NCBI RefSeq assembly: GCF_900101505.1
Contig: NZ_FMZI01000005.1
Location: 62,001 to 126,000, forward strand
From: Antarctobacter albus
GTDB lineage: Bacteria; Pseudomonadota; Alphaproteobacteria; Rhodobacterales; Rhodobacteraceae
Reading direction: 5' to 3'
Length of the DNA: 64,000 bases
The translations under genes and the position numbers were made by a program. This document shows positions 15,609-25,788 of the stretch, piece after piece (positions within the stretch are counted from its first letter, which is position 1; every line of letters starts with the position of its first letter). Under the pieces are notes generated by a model that did not search any database, was not told the origin of the DNA, and worked only from the letters and a program-made list of their open reading frames with translations.

Positions 15609-17150
15609 CTAGAACAGGCTGCCCTGTTCCGGCGGTTCCGGCTTGGCGGATTTGCGAGGTGAGGAACGCCCGCCAAGCTTTAGCGTGCCATCGGCAAATT
15701 CGATTTCCAGCCCGGTGGCGCACTCGGCGGCGGCCTTGGTCGTCACCAGGTGGCCATCGCCACGCACCACGGCATAGCCGCGCCGCAGCGTCTCGCGGTA
15801 GCCCAGTGTCTCGTGCAGGCGCATGAGCGCGTCCAGCTTGCGGCGCTTTTCGCCCTGGCGGGCGGTCATGGCCTCGTCCAGCCGGCGGGTCAGGCCGGCC
15901 AGCCGTTCCTGCCCCACGGCGATCTCGCGGGTGATCTGACGCGGGCTGAGCCGGTCGGCGCGGCGGCCCAGCGCCTCGCGCCGGGCATTCACCAGCCGGG
16001 CCAGCGCCGGGCCAAGCCGTGCGGCGCGATCCTCCAGCCGCCGCTGTTCCACCGCGATGGCGCGGGTCAGGACGCCGGGGCGCAGGCTGCCCGCGGTCTC
16101 GGACAGGTGCAACCTGCGCCGTTCGACAGAGCGCGACAGCGCTTGCGGCAGGCGGTCTCCCTGCAGGTCCAGCCTCTGGCGCGGACCGTCCAGCAATTCC
16201 TCGGGGCGTGGCAGGGCGCGCGAAAGATCGCGCAGCCGCTGGCCGCGCACCTCCAGCCGCTGCGACATGGCGCGTTCCATGCGGCCGCCGAAGTCGCGAA
16301 CCGCCCCGATCAGCTCCATGCGCACGGGCACCGCCAGTTCCGCCGCCGCCGTCGGCGTCGGCGCGCGCCGGTCGGACACGAAGTCGATCAGCGTGGTATC
16401 CGTCTCGTGCCCCACGGCCGAGATCAGCGGAATCTCCGAGGCGGCAGCAGCACGCGCCACCACCTCTTCGTTGAAGCCCCAGAGATCCTCGACCGAGCCG
16501 CCGCCGCGCGCCACGATCAACAGGTCCGGGCGCGGCAGGGCGCCGCCGGGGGTCAGCCGGTTGAACCCCTCGATGGCGCGGGCCACTTCGGGGGCGCATT
16601 TGGCCCCCTGCACCGCCACCGGCCAGATCAGCACCTTGCGCGGGAAACGCTCGCGCAGGCGGTGCAGGATGTCACGGATCACCGCCCCACTGGGCGAGGT
16701 CACGACGCCGATGATCTCTGGCAGGTAGGGCAGGCGTTTCTTGCGCTCGGGGGCAAACAGCCCCTCGGCCTGCAACATCGCCTTGCGCTTTTCCAGCATC
16801 GCCATGAGCGCGCCCGCCCCCGCCGGGCGGATGTCCTCGATGACGATCTGGTATTTCGACTGTCCGGGAAAGGTGGTCAGGCGCCCGGTGGCGATCACCT
16901 CCATCCCCTCTTCGGGCTGGGTCTGCAGGCGGGCGGCGACGCCTTTCCACATCACGCCCGAAATCACCGAGCGGTCGTCCTTGAGATCCAGGTAGACATG
17001 CCCCGAGCGTGGCCGCGACACCCGCCCGACCTCGCCGCGCACGCGGACGAAACCGAACTCGCCCTCGATCACGCGCTTTACCGCGCCCGAGAGTTCGCTG
17101 ACGCTGAATTCCGGCGTGTTGCCCTCCGGTCCGTCGTCGATCAGGTCCAT
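15609..17150 (-). CDS. xseA: Exodeoxyribonuclease VII large subunit XseA
   Basis: Catalytic subunit of exonuclease VII, which degrades single-stranded DNA to oligonucleotides with the small subunit XseB. The 513-residue protein has the N-terminal OB-fold ([24 protein letters not shown]), the conserved [14 protein letters not shown] and [21 protein letters not shown] blocks, then a long coiled-coil region rich in Arg, Leu and Glu, and a short C-terminal beta region ([12 protein letters not shown]). Length is somewhat greater than the E. coli enzyme. Start is the ATG at 17150; xseB is not adjacent. Confidence 0.95.
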   Translation of the reverse strand: MDLIDDGPEGNTPEFSVSELSGAVKRVIEGEFGFVRVRGEVGRVSRPRSGHVYLDLKDDRSVISGVMWKGVAARLQTQPEEGMEVIATGRLTTFPGQSKYQIVIEDIRPAGAGALMAMLEKRKAMLQAEGLFAPERKKRLPYLPEIIGVVTSPSGAVIRDILHRLRERFPRKVLIWPVAVQGAKCAPEVARAIEGFNRLTPGGALPRPDLLIVARGGGSVEDLWGFNEEVVARAAAASEIPLISAVGHETDTTLIDFVSDRRAPTPTAAAELAVPVRMELIGAVRDFGGRMERAMSQRLEVRGQRLRDLSRALPRPEELLDGPRQRLDLQGDRLPQALSRSVERRRLHLSETAGSLRPGVLTRAIAVEQRRLEDRAARLGPALARLVNARREALGRRADRLSPRQITREIAVGQERLAGLTRRLDEAMTARQGEKRRKLDALMRLHETLGYRETLRRGYAVVRGDGHLVTTKAAAECATGLEIEFADGTLKLGGRSSPRKSAKPEPPEQGSLF

Positions 17151-17221
17151 GCCGCCTCGCTTGCTCTTGCCTGCCGCTGACCTTAAACGACGGTCAACCG
17201 CCGGAAAAGCCCGCCCCCCGG

Positions 17222-17293
17222 CTTCTTTGGTTTTGAAAATACCTCGGGGGAGTCGCGCCCCGCGCGACGGGGGCAGAGCCCCCGCCCCGGCCA
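17222..17293 (+). repeat. Dispersed intergenic repeat, copy 2
   Basis: CTTCTTTGGTTTTGAAAATACC, CGGGGG, a CGCGCGACGG block, then GGGGGCAGAGCCCCC. It lies between the divergent xseA and purD starts and is the reverse complement orientation of copy 1. The sequence shows the same order of blocks as the copies at 39943 and 12142. Confidence 0.7.
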
Positions 17294-17309
17294 GCAAAGG
17301 AGTGCGCCC

Positions 17310-18575
17310 GTGAATATCCTCATCCTCGGCAGCGGCGGCCGCGAACACAGTTTTGCCTGGGCCACCCTGCAGAACCCCAAGTGCGACAAGCTGATCGTGG
17401 CCCCGGGCAACGCGGGCATCGCCCTGATCGCCGAATGCGCGCGACTGAACATCGAGGACCCCGGCGCGGTGACGGAATTCGCCGGCGAAAACGCCATCGA
17501 CCTCGTCATCATCGGCCCCGAGGCGCCGCTGGCCGCCGGCGTGGCCGACCGCCTGCGCGAGGCGGGCATCCTGGTCTTCGGCCCCTCTGCCGCCGCCGCC
17601 CGGCTGGAAGCCTCGAAGAGCTTTACCAAGGAAATCTGCGCCGCCGTAAATGCCCCAACCGCAGGATATGGCCATTTCACGGAGGCCGAAGCGGCCAAGG
17701 CCCATATCCGCGCCCAGGGCGCGCCCATCGTGGTCAAGGCGGACGGGCTGGCCGCCGGCAAGGGGGTGATCATCGCCGAGACCGTCGAGGCGGCCTGCGC
17801 GGCGGTCGACGACATGTTCGGCGGCGCCTTTGGTGGCGCGGGCGCCGAGGTGGTGATCGAGGAATTCATGACCGGCGAAGAGGCGAGTTTCTTCGTGCTG
17901 GTCGATGGCGAGACCTGCCTGCCCATCGGCACCGCGCAGGATCACAAGCGCATCGGCGACGGCGACACCGGCCCCAACACCGGCGGCATGGGGGCCTATT
18001 CCCCCGCCCCGATCATGGACGAGGCCGTGACGCAAAAGGCGCTGGACGAGATCGTGCGCCCGACGATGGCCGAGATGGTGCGGCGGGGGATGCCCTACCA
18101 GGGCGTGCTCTATGTCGGGCTGATGATCGAGAACGGGCAACCCCGGCTGGTGGAATACAACGTGCGGTTCGGCGATCCGGAATGCCAGGTGCTGATGCTG
18201 CGGCTGGGGGCGCAGGCGCTGGACCTGATGCATGCCTGCGCCGATGGGCGGCTGACCGAGGCGCAGGTCACATGGGCCGAGGATCACGCCATGACCGTGG
18301 TCATGGCCGCTTCGGGCTATCCCGGGGACTATGCGAAGGGCACGGAAATCCGCGGGCTGGACAGCCTGCCCGAGGACAGTTTCCACATGATGTTCCACGC
18401 CGGGACAAAGGCCGAGGGCGGCAAGGTGCTGGCCAATGGCGGGCGGGTTCTGAACGCGACGGCGCGCGGCACCACCCTGCAAGAGGCCCGCGACCGTGCC
18501 TATGCGCTGGTGGATGCCGTGGACTGGCCTGATGGCGTGCATCGCCGCGACATCGGCTGGCGGGCGCTTGACTGA
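17310..18575 (+). CDS. purD: Phosphoribosylamine--glycine ligase PurD
   Basis: PurD makes glycinamide ribonucleotide from phosphoribosylamine, glycine and ATP in purine synthesis. The 421-residue protein has the N-terminal domain [17 protein letters not shown], the linker [12 protein letters not shown], the ATP-grasp core ([30 protein letters not shown]) and the [14 protein letters not shown] motif, followed by the metal-binding [13 protein letters not shown]. The start is GTG at 17310 with AAAGGAG upstream. The next gene begins inside its last codons. Confidence 0.96.
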   Translation: MNILILGSGGREHSFAWATLQNPKCDKLIVAPGNAGIALIAECARLNIEDPGAVTEFAGENAIDLVIIGPEAPLAAGVADRLREAGILVFGPSAAAARLEASKSFTKEICAAVNAPTAGYGHFTEAEAAKAHIRAQGAPIVVKADGLAAGKGVIIAETVEAACAAVDDMFGGAFGGAGAEVVIEEFMTGEEASFFVLVDGETCLPIGTAQDHKRIGDGDTGPNTGGMGAYSPAPIMDEAVTQKALDEIVRPTMAEMVRRGMPYQGVLYVGLMIENGQPRLVEYNVRFGDPECQVLMLRLGAQALDLMHACADGRLTEAQVTWAEDHAMTVVMAASGYPGDYAKGTEIRGLDSLPEDSFHMMFHAGTKAEGGKVLANGGRVLNATARGTTLQEARDRAYALVDAVDWPDGVHRRDIGWRALD

Positions 18576-19146
18576 GGCCTACAGCTTTCGCCCCGCGCCC
18601 CTGCGCGGGCCGCAAGACTGGCAGCTGGACGGCGACACGCTGACCGGGCCGCAGGGGGCCCTTGATTTGTCGACGGTCGATCAGGCCACCCTTGTCGACT
18701 CGAAGGTCCAGCTGATGCGGATGCGGCGGCTGGACCTGACAACACCATCGGGCCTGATCCGGATTGCAATCAACAGCCGCCTCGGCCTGTCCGGCGACCA
18801 CCCGGATCGGGCCGCCCACCGCACGCTCTGCAGCGCCGTGGCCGAGCGGCTGGCCCGTCATACCCCGGATCTGCCGGTGCGGATCGGCGAAACCGGCAGG
18901 CTGCGCATGGTCTGGTTCGGGATCGGGGTGCTGGCGCTGGTGATGGGGCCGGGCCTTGGCATCGCGGCTCTGGCCACCGGCGTCGATGCCGACCGGCTGG
19001 TGGGCATGGTGGTGCCGGTTGCCGCCTTGGCTCTTTTTGGGGCCGTTATCATGCACGGGCACGCCCCCTGGCGCCGCAGGCCGGAGGTCCCCGTCTCTAC
19101 CCTGCCCGCGCTGCTGGAGCGCCTGGACCGCCCCGGCGGCAGCTAG
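18568..19146 (+). CDS. Hypothetical membrane protein overlapping purD end
   Basis: A 192-residue protein that I do not recognise. A soluble N-terminal half ([18 protein letters not shown] onward, including the [12 protein letters not shown] block) is followed by two membrane segments around residues 113-135 and 142-163 and a short cytoplasmic tail. I start at the TTG at 18568, which overlaps the purD stop by 8 nt; the choice is uncertain because there is no clear ribosome site. Codon use is like the neighbours. Confidence 0.6.
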   Translation: MTEAYSFRPAPLRGPQDWQLDGDTLTGPQGALDLSTVDQATLVDSKVQLMRMRRLDLTTPSGLIRIAINSRLGLSGDHPDRAAHRTLCSAVAERLARHTPDLPVRIGETGRLRMVWFGIGVLALVMGPGLGIAALATGVDADRLVGMVVPVAALALFGAVIMHGHAPWRRRPEVPVSTLPALLERLDRPGGS

Positions 19147-19193
19147 GCATTTTTGCCGTTTCGCCCCCGTGGCCCCGGCGCTAGGGTCCGCGC

Positions 19194-20144
19194 ATGAGCA
19201 GCACCGATCTTGACCGTCCCATGCTGGGCATCGCCCTGATGCTGGCTTTCTGCCTGCTGGCGCCCTTTGGCGATGCGCTGGCAAAGCTGCTGGGTCCCGA
19301 GATGGCGGTGGGCCAGTTGGTGACCCTGCGCTTTGCCTTTCAGGCGGCAATCCTTGTGCCGCTGACCGTGGCGACGCGCCGGGTCTGGCGGATGGACGGG
19401 CGCATCCTGTTCTATGTCACCCTGCGCACGCTCTTGCATATCGCGGGGATCTCGCTGGTCTTCACCTCGCTTCTGTACCTGCCGCTGGCCGATGCCATTG
19501 CCATCGCCTATGTCATGCCCTTCATCCTGCTATTGCTGGGCTTCTGGTTCCTGGGAGAGGAAGTGGGCTGGCGCCGGCTGGCGGCCAGTGCGGTGGGGTT
19601 TGTCGGCACGCTCATGGTGGTGCAGCCCGCCTTTTCCGAGGTCGGCTGGCCCGCGCTGCTGCCCTTGGGTGTCGCGGTGGTCTTTGCCCTGTTCATGCTG
19701 GTGACCCGGCGCATCGCAGGTGAAACCGATCCCATCGCCATGCAGGCGGTCTCTGCCGTGATTGCCCTGGCGATCATGGTGCCGGTCATGGCGCTGACGC
19801 CGCGCGACGCGGTCGAGGCGCTGGCATGGGTCGCGCCCTCGGCGCGCGGTTGGTGGCTGATCACGGCGATGGGGGTGGCGGGGACGCTGGCGCACCTGTT
19901 GATGACATGGTCGCTGCGCTATGCGCCTGCCTCGACCCTGGCGCCGATGCAGTACCTGGAAATCCCCTTTGCCACCGCCGTGGGCTACGTGATCTTCGGC
20001 GACCTGCCGGGGCCGCTGGCGACGCTGGGGATCGGTGTGACCATCGCCGCCGGGCTGTATATCGTCATGCGCGAGCGGGCCATCCACCGGGCGCGGCCGC
20101 CAGTCCCGAAAGCAGTGCATTCAGGCATTCCGCCGGCAGGATGA
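19194..20144 (+). CDS. EamA/DMT family transporter
   Basis: A 316-residue drug/metabolite transporter with ten predicted membrane segments in two five-helix EamA repeats. The end of each repeat is visible: LGEEVGWRRLAASAVGFVGTLMV and FGDLPGPLATLGIGVTIAAGLYIV. The substrate is unknown; such proteins usually export metabolites. Its last 80 nt are overlapped by the convergent thiN gene, so its C-terminal tail (about 26 residues after the last helix) and the tail of ThiN share DNA. Confidence 0.88.
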   Translation: MSSTDLDRPMLGIALMLAFCLLAPFGDALAKLLGPEMAVGQLVTLRFAFQAAILVPLTVATRRVWRMDGRILFYVTLRTLLHIAGISLVFTSLLYLPLADAIAIAYVMPFILLLLGFWFLGEEVGWRRLAASAVGFVGTLMVVQPAFSEVGWPALLPLGVAVVFALFMLVTRRIAGETDPIAMQAVSAVIALAIMVPVMALTPRDAVEALAWVAPSARGWWLITAMGVAGTLAHLLMTWSLRYAPASTLAPMQYLEIPFATAVGYVIFGDLPGPLATLGIGVTIAAGLYIVMRERAIHRARPPVPKAVHSGIPPAG

Positions 20145-20751
20145 GCAGCATCGCGGGCCCATCCATCGACAGTCGCACCGGCCCCGTCACCTCGTTCGAG
20201 GTGCCCACTGGGCCGCTGGGCGCAAAGTTCAGCCCGTCGATGGGCCAACGCAGCCCCTCTGACCGGCCGGTGACCGGCGCCATCGGGAACAGCGACAGCC
20301 GCGTGCCCGGGGCCAGCTCCATCGACAGGTCCGGCGGACACAGCAGGACCACGTCCTCGGCCCCGATCAGGATGCAGCGCACATCGGCACGCCCGGTCAG
20401 AACCGTCATCGCTGCCAGTTGATGATCCAACCGCTTGCCCAGGAACCCGTAGCCAAAGACCAGCGGCGCCGAGATATGCCGCAGGCACTTGTCGAAATCG
20501 GTGCTGTCCTGTTCCGCGATGGGCCGCAGCACGCCGGGATCCAGCCGGGCCTGCACCTCTGGCGCCAGCGAATCCATGTCTCCGTAGACCGCGTCGGGCA
20601 TCCGCCCCTGCGCCAGCACCGCCTCTGCGCCGCTGTCGGCCGCAACGACCACTTCCGCCGCCTGCACCGCCCGGGCCAGCACCGCGTTGTCGACTTCGCC
20701 ACCACCCACGAGGAGGACTGGCGCGTCGCTATGAACAATTTTAGACTTCAT
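20065..20751 (-). CDS. thiN: Thiamine diphosphokinase
   Basis: Transfers pyrophosphate from ATP to thiamine, giving thiamine diphosphate. The 228-residue protein shows VVVAADSGAEAVLAQG, GDMDSL, EQDSTDFDKCL and LGKRLDHQL, the catalytic and ATP-binding blocks of bacterial and fungal thiamine pyrophosphokinases. The C-terminal beta domain includes EGLRWPIDGLNF and SNEVTGPVRLSM. It is divergent from the large acidic protein (intergenic 20752-20890) and overlaps the DMT transporter gene by 80 nt tail to tail. Confidence 0.92.
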   Translation of the reverse strand: MKSKIVHSDAPVLLVGGGEVDNAVLARAVQAAEVVVAADSGAEAVLAQGRMPDAVYGDMDSLAPEVQARLDPGVLRPIAEQDSTDFDKCLRHISAPLVFGYGFLGKRLDHQLAAMTVLTGRADVRCILIGAEDVVLLCPPDLSMELAPGTRLSLFPMAPVTGRSEGLRWPIDGLNFAPSGPVGTSNEVTGPVRLSMDGPAMLLILPAECLNALLSGLAAAPGGWPARA

Positions 20752-20890
20752 GGCGAATTAATGGCGCTTTGCGAAACAGACCACAATCCGGTCACGAAAT
20801 GATACCCTTCAGGGCACAGATTCGATCAGCTTTCGTCCCGGTCAGCGTGGTAAACACACTGTTGCAGAACGAATGAAAGTGAGCAGCACG

Positions 20891-23059
20891 ATGGTGAGTT
20901 CGAGCAAGATCCTGACCGTGTCCTACGGCACCTTCTCCTGCACCGCCGAGGGATTCGACGATCCGTTGGAGGTCGTCAAGGAGGCCACGCAATTCTTCCG
21001 CGGCGTCGTGGGAGAGGACCGGTTCTTTGGCGCCGAACCGCCGCAGTTCGACCCCGAGCTGGCCTCGGAATACCTGCGCGACCGCCTGGCCGAACCGGGC
21101 AGCGGCACGCTGTCCCTTGGCAGCCCGCCACGCGTCATGGCCGCCGCCGCCTCTGCCGGGGCAATGGCCGCCGCGATGTCGGGCCGCACCGAAGAGGTCG
21201 CCGCCGATGACCTGCTGCCCGATGACGACACCATCGAGGCCACTGCCGTTCTGACCGAAAGACCGGAGCCCGCGACCGCCGACCTCGTGCCCGAGGTTGC
21301 GCTGGACGACGTGGCCCCCGACGGGACGGAGGCTGCGCCTGCTCCGCAGCCCTCCGCACCGGACGATATCACGGCCAAGCTGGACCGGATCCGCGCCGTC
21401 GTCGCCTCTGTCGAGGACGAGGACGAGGACGAGGACGACGCCATTCAGGGTACACTGGAAGAGGCGCCCGAGGAGGCCCCCGAAAGTGACGCGCTGGAGA
21501 CGCTGCTGGACGAACTGGTCGTCGAAAGCGGCGATACCGAGGCCGCCGAGCTGGACGTTGCCCTCTTTGACGACGAGGACGCCGAGGCTGATTCGGACCT
21601 CTCCGACGACCTGGACGTGCCGGAAGCGGATCACGACAGCGCGCTGGACGCCGCCGTGGCCAGCCTGATGGCCGAGGACGACGACGAGGAAGACGCACCG
21701 GACTCTGGCGCCCTGCCCCTGGTCGCTACGACCGCCGCCGCTGCCGCGCTGGCCACCGGCCCGATGCGCCCGGATGCCGAACCGGACGAGATCGACGATC
21801 TGGACGAGGCGCCCGAGGATGACCCCGAGGCCGCGCTGGACCGGGCCTGGGCGGCAGAGGCCGCGCCGGCCCCGGAGGCAGAGACAGCCGCGCCCGTCGA
21901 CGACCTGTCCCCCGAGGATCGGCCCGAGCCGGCCCCGGTGCGCGCGCGCATCGTCAAGGTCAAGCGCGCCGCCTTTGAACAGGCCATCGACGAAGGCACG
22001 CTGGAAGAGGTACTGGACGAGCCCGCGCCCGACGGCTTCACCCCGGATGACACCAGCAGCCTCAGCCCCGAGGAAGAAGAGGAACTGGCCCGCGAACTGG
22101 CCGCTGTGAAGGCGGAACTGGCCAGCGATTTCGGCGCCTGGGACGAGGATGACGACGCAGCCCTGGCAGATACCACGGACACCGCCGCGGACGAGGACGA
22201 GGACGAAGACGACGCCCTGATGACAGCCGCCGCACCGCTGCGTCTGGACAACCCGATCACCGAGCCCGAGGAAGACCTCGCGCCCGACTGGGACGAAGAG
22301 GTGGCCGAAGTGGTCCAGGACAGCGCGCGCAAGGCCGTCAAGCTGGCCAGCCCGGCCCGCGCCATGCTGACCGAAGGTGAGGTCGGCGACGGAGATACCT
22401 CGCGCCTGCTGGACCAGACCAACACCGAGATGGACGAACCCGAGGGCAACCGCCGGCGCAGCGCCATCGCCCACCTGCGCGCCGCCGTGGCCGCGACCAA
22501 GGCCGACCGTCTGCTGGGCCAAAAGGTCGATGCGGCCGAGGAACAGGAACCCTACCGCGAAGACCTGGCCAGCGTGGTGCGCCCGCGCCGCCCACAGAGC
22601 GTCAGCCACCCCAGCCCGCGCCCCGCGGCCCATAACGACGCACCGACGCCGCTGAAGCTGGTGGCCGAACAGCGTGTCGCCCCGGCCCCCGACGCATCCG
22701 AGGCCGGTCCGGTCCGCCCGCGCCGCGTGCGCCGCACGGTTCCCGCGCCCGAAACCCAGGCCCCAGAGGCCGGCATGGCCTCGGGCTTTGCCGCCTATGC
22801 GCAGGATGTGGGCGCCGCCGAGCTGCCCGAACTGCTGGAGGCCGCCGCCGCCTACATGTCCTACGTCGAGGGCCGCGATCAGTTCTCGCGCCCGCAGTTG
22901 ATGACAACGCTGCGCCAGGCCGAGGTCACCGACAGCTCACGCGAGGACCGGCTGCGCAGCTTTGGCCAGCTGCTGCGCGAGGGCAAGATCCGCAAGACCT
23001 CGGGCGGACGCTTTACCGCCGCCGAAACGATCAGCTTCAAGCCCGCCGCCAACGGCTGA
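20891..23059 (+). CDS. Large acidic, mostly disordered Rhodobacteraceae-type protein
   Basis: A 722-residue protein with two conserved ends and an acidic, low-complexity middle. Residues 1-60 (KILTVSYGTFSCTAEGFDDP, then VVGEDRFFGAEPP) form a domain I have seen at the start of Rhodobacteraceae proteins often labelled lipoprotein or CheA without support. Residues 90-560 are rich in Asp, Glu, Ala and Pro, with DEDEDEDD runs. The last 80 residues (LLEAAAAYMSYVEGRDQFSR to TAAETISFKP) look like a folded helical or winged-helix domain. No signal peptide. I prefer the ATG at 20891; 20873 is also in frame. A strong terminator follows. Confidence 0.8.
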   Translation: MVSSSKILTVSYGTFSCTAEGFDDPLEVVKEATQFFRGVVGEDRFFGAEPPQFDPELASEYLRDRLAEPGSGTLSLGSPPRVMAAAASAGAMAAAMSGRTEEVAADDLLPDDDTIEATAVLTERPEPATADLVPEVALDDVAPDGTEAAPAPQPSAPDDITAKLDRIRAVVASVEDEDEDEDDAIQGTLEEAPEEAPESDALETLLDELVVESGDTEAAELDVALFDDEDAEADSDLSDDLDVPEADHDSALDAAVASLMAEDDDEEDAPDSGALPLVATTAAAAALATGPMRPDAEPDEIDDLDEAPEDDPEAALDRAWAAEAAPAPEAETAAPVDDLSPEDRPEPAPVRARIVKVKRAAFEQAIDEGTLEEVLDEPAPDGFTPDDTSSLSPEEEEELARELAAVKAELASDFGAWDEDDDAALADTTDTAADEDEDEDDALMTAAAPLRLDNPITEPEEDLAPDWDEEVAEVVQDSARKAVKLASPARAMLTEGEVGDGDTSRLLDQTNTEMDEPEGNRRRSAIAHLRAAVAATKADRLLGQKVDAAEEQEPYREDLASVVRPRRPQSVSHPSPRPAAHNDAPTPLKLVAEQRVAPAPDASEAGPVRPRRVRRTVPAPETQAPEAGMASGFAAYAQDVGAAELPELLEAAAAYMSYVEGRDQFSRPQLMTTLRQAEVTDSSREDRLRSFGQLLREGKIRKTSGGRFTAAETISFKPAANG

Positions 23060-23077
23060 TCCCGCCGCCGGAACGAC

Positions 23078-23109
23078 AAAGCCCCCGTGCCAGGCACGGG
23101 GGCTTTTTT
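23078..23109 (+). terminator. Rho-independent terminator, bidirectional
   Basis: GCCCCCGTGCC (23081-23091) pairs with GGCACGGGGGC (23093-23103), flanked by AAA on the left and TTTTTT on the right. It ends the large acidic gene and can also serve the convergent DUF2842 gene. Confidence 0.9.
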
Positions 23110-23174
23110 GTGCAAGCCTCAAGGGACGGTGGGCGGGACGCGGTTGCCGCAGGCAACAAGCATCCGTCCTGCCG

Positions 23175-23402
23175 TCACTCTCCGGCGTCGGGGTCGGCCT
23201 GGCCGACCCCCTTGAAGATCGGCTTCAGCGGCAGGATCCAGGCCACGCCGAAAAAGACGTAGATCACGAATTCCACCGCCACCGGCAGGTGCCACAGGTC
23301 CAGGCGGCTCAGCACACCCCAGGCCACCACGATATAGAGCGGGAACCCCACCAGAAGCACGAAAAGGGACCAGCGCCTGCGCGCCTTGTAGCTGAGTGCC
23401 AT
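23175..23402 (-). CDS. DUF2842 family membrane protein
   Basis: A 75-residue protein with two membrane segments (about residues 13-32 and 41-60) and an N-terminal ALSYKARRRWSLFVLLVG block, the pattern of the DUF2842 family found in alphaproteobacteria. The end PLKPIFKGVGQADP is also typical. It lies 32 nt downstream of purA and is probably cotranscribed. Function unknown. Confidence 0.85.
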   Translation of the reverse strand: MALSYKARRRWSLFVLLVGFPLYIVVAWGVLSRLDLWHLPVAVEFVIYVFFGVAWILPLKPIFKGVGQADPDAGE

Positions 23403-23434
23403 TGTCTTGCTCCTTTCCGATCCTGCCGATGCAG

Positions 23435-24730
23435 TTAGTCCGCGAAGGGGTCCGTGACCAGAATCGTGTCGTCACGCTCGGGCGAGGTGGACAACAGGGC
23501 CACCGGACAACCGATCAGTTCCTCGACGCGGCGGACGTACTTGATCGCCGCTGCCGGCAGATCGGCCCAGCTGCGCGCGCCTTCGGTCGATTCGCTCCAG
23601 CCTTCCATTTCCTCGTAGACCGGCACGCAGCGCGCCTGCTCCTCGGAGGCGAAGGGCAGGTAGTCCAGCACCTTGCCATCCAGCTCGTAGCCGACACAGA
23701 TCTTGAGCGTCTCGAACCCGTCCAGCACGTCCAGCTTGGTCAGAGAAATGCCATTGACGCCCGATGTGGCGCAGGTCTGGCGCACCAGCACCGCGTCGAA
23801 CCAGCCGCAGCGACGCTTGCGGCCCGTTGTGGTGCCGAACTCATGGCCCCGCTCGCCCAGGCGCTGACCGTCCTCGTCGTGCAGTTCTGTCGGGAAGGGC
23901 CCCTCACCCACGCGGGTGGTGTAGGCCTTGACGATGCCCAGCACGAAATCGATGGCGCCCGGGCCGATGCCGGTGCCGGTGGCTGCCTGCCCGGCGATCA
24001 CGTTCGAGGAGGTGACAAAGGGATAGGTGCCGAAATCCACGTCCAGCAGAGCCCCCTGTGCGCCTTCAAAGAGGATACGCTGGCCGGAGCGGCGGCGCTC
24101 GTTCAGCACTTTCCAGACCGGGGCCGCGTATTCAAGGATCTGCCCCGCGATCTCGTGCAGCTGCGCGATCAGCGCGTCGCGGTCCACCGGCTCGATCCCC
24201 AGGCCACGGCGCAGCGGGTCGTGATGCGCCAGCGCCCGGTCCACCCGGGCCTGCAGCGTGGCCTCATCGGCGAGGTCGGCAACGCGCACCGCGCGGCGGC
24301 CCACCTTGTCCTCGTAGGCCGGGCCGATGCCGCGGCCGGTGGTGCCGATCTTGGCTCCCGGACGTGCGGCGGCCTCGCGGGCGCGGTCCAGCTCGCCGTG
24401 GATCGGCAGGATCAGCGGCGTGTTCTCGGCGATCATCAGCGTCTCGGGCGTGATCTCGACGCCCTGCGCGCGGATCGTCTCGATTTCGGACAACAGGTGC
24501 CAGGGGTCCAGCACCACGCCATTGCCGATGACCGACAGCTTGCCCCGGCGCACCACGCCAGACGGCAGAGCGTGCAGCTTGTAGACCTTGCCATCGACGA
24601 CCAGCGTGTGCCCGGCGTTGTGGCCACCCTGGAAACGGCAGATCACATCGGCCCGGCTCGACAGCCAGTCGACGATCTTGCCCTTGCCTTCGTCACCCCA
24701 TTGCGCGCCAACCACGACGACATTTGCCAT
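23435..24730 (-). CDS. purA: Adenylosuccinate synthetase PurA
   Basis: Converts IMP, aspartate and GTP to adenylosuccinate, the first AMP-specific step. The 431-residue protein starts [21 protein letters not shown] (GTP-binding loop) and continues with [10 protein letters not shown]; catalytic Asp and His lie in these blocks. Other signatures are [14 protein letters not shown], the ATSSNV-like [14 protein letters not shown] and the [13 protein letters not shown] block. Start is ATG at 24730 with GGGGAA upstream. Confidence 0.97.
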   Translation of the reverse strand: MANVVVVGAQWGDEGKGKIVDWLSSRADVICRFQGGHNAGHTLVVDGKVYKLHALPSGVVRRGKLSVIGNGVVLDPWHLLSEIETIRAQGVEITPETLMIAENTPLILPIHGELDRAREAAARPGAKIGTTGRGIGPAYEDKVGRRAVRVADLADEATLQARVDRALAHHDPLRRGLGIEPVDRDALIAQLHEIAGQILEYAAPVWKVLNERRRSGQRILFEGAQGALLDVDFGTYPFVTSSNVIAGQAATGTGIGPGAIDFVLGIVKAYTTRVGEGPFPTELHDEDGQRLGERGHEFGTTTGRKRRCGWFDAVLVRQTCATSGVNGISLTKLDVLDGFETLKICVGYELDGKVLDYLPFASEEQARCVPVYEEMEGWSESTEGARSWADLPAAAIKYVRRVEELIGCPVALLSTSPERDDTILVTDPFAD

Positions 24731-24870
24731 CACATTCCCCTTTACGGCGTTGCAAACCCGCGCGTGTATACGCGCGCAATGCCGACTGCGAAACCGCAAA
24801 ATCGCCGCAAGAGACTGGACAGGCGCGCGCCGTCAGGGCAGCAAGGCGGCAAACCTCTGGAGGTGCCCCT

Positions 24871-25266
24871 ATGAGTTTCCTGCTGCGCTGGCTCTTTGCC
24901 TTCGTCCTGCTGGCCGCGACCTACAACCCGAGCCAGGTCAACTATATCCGCTGGGCCATGAACAACACGGACGGCAACCTGCCGCTGGTGGTGCTCTTCG
25001 GGATCGTCCTGCTGATCGGCTACATCATCTACCTGCGGGCCACGCTGCGTTCGATCGGGGTCTTCGGCATGGCGCTGGTGCTGGGGCTGGTGGCCGCGAT
25101 TCTCTGGGCGCTGGTCTATTACGGGCTGCTCGACCTGTCGGACCCCAAGCTGTCGACCTGGATCGGCATCTTTGCCCTGTCGCTGGTGCTGGGGGTGGGC
25201 CTCAGCTGGTCGATCATCCGGCGCAAGCTGTCGGGCCAGGTCGACATGGACGACGTCGAGGAATAA
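24871..25266 (+). CDS. DUF6524 family membrane protein
   Basis: A 131-residue integral membrane protein with four hydrophobic segments. The N-terminus SFLLRWLFAFVLLAATYNP, followed by NYIRWA, is the pattern of the DUF6524 family; the acidic tail is GQVDMDDVEE. The ATG at 24871 has a clear TGGAGGTG upstream. Divergent from purA, convergent with the CAP protein gene 13 nt downstream. Function unknown. Confidence 0.83.
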   Translation: MSFLLRWLFAFVLLAATYNPSQVNYIRWAMNNTDGNLPLVVLFGIVLLIGYIIYLRATLRSIGVFGMALVLGLVAAILWALVYYGLLDLSDPKLSTWIGIFALSLVLGVGLSWSIIRRKLSGQVDMDDVEE

Positions 25267-25279
25267 GGCCCGCGGCGGC

Positions 25280-25777
25280 TCAGCAGCCGTCGCGCCCCAC
25301 GACCATGACCCAGCTGTCATTGGAACTGCGCACCAGCCCGTATTCCGTGGCCCCCTGCGACAGCATGGTGCGCCGGTGGCCGGGCGACCCGGCCCAGTCC
25401 GACATCACCTCGCCCAGCGACCTTTGCCCCTGGGCGATGTTCTCGGCGATGACGCAGGGCCGGTAGCCGGCCTTTTGCACGCGGCTCATCGGGTTGCTGC
25501 CGTCCGGGCCAACATGGTCGAAGAAGCCCTTGCGGTCCATGTCCTGCGCATGGAAACGCGCGGCCTCTTCCAGCCGGGCAGAGCGCGTCAGCGGCGGCAA
25601 TCCGTTTTCGGCCCGAAAGGCGTTCAGCGCCGCGCCCCCCTGCCCCTCGGCAAAGCCGCCAAAGCCACGCGAGGCCGGTTCGGCACGCATGCCGCCCTGT
25701 CCGGAGAACCGCCCCTGCGGCACCCAACCGCAAGAGGCCACCGCCGCGCAGAGTGCCATCATCCAGACCAGCCGCAT
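25280..25777 (-). CDS. CAP (SCP/PR1) domain lipoprotein
   Basis: A 165-residue secreted lipoprotein: the signal peptide ends in the lipobox LCAAVASC with Cys near residue 16. The CAP domain follows: LNAFRAENGLPPLTRSARLEEAARFHAQDM, FFDHVGPDGSNPMSRV, AENIAQG, DWAGSPGHRRTML and YGLVRSSNDSWVMVVG. The His residues in FHAQDM and GHRR form the usual CAP cavity. Bacterial CAP proteins have unclear roles, some peptidase- or ligand-related. Ends near the amidohydrolase operon but is transcribed after it. Confidence 0.88.
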   Translation of the reverse strand: MRLVWMMALCAAVASCGWVPQGRFSGQGGMRAEPASRGFGGFAEGQGGAALNAFRAENGLPPLTRSARLEEAARFHAQDMDRKGFFDHVGPDGSNPMSRVQKAGYRPCVIAENIAQGQRSLGEVMSDWAGSPGHRRTMLSQGATEYGLVRSSNDSWVMVVGRDGC

Positions 25778-25788
25778 GTCATTTCCCC

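Noticed and set aside
17151-18542. An in-frame extension of xseA by 464 residues upstream of its ATG
   Set aside because: The extra part lies over purD on the other strand and has no similarity to exonuclease VII; the ATG at 17150 has the family N-terminus.
20792-22633. A 613-residue open frame on the minus strand, glycine- and valine-rich
   Set aside because: It lies antisense to the acidic protein gene at 20891-23059; the repeat-rich GAC/GAG codons of that gene give a long G-rich mirror frame. No ribosome site or family resemblance.
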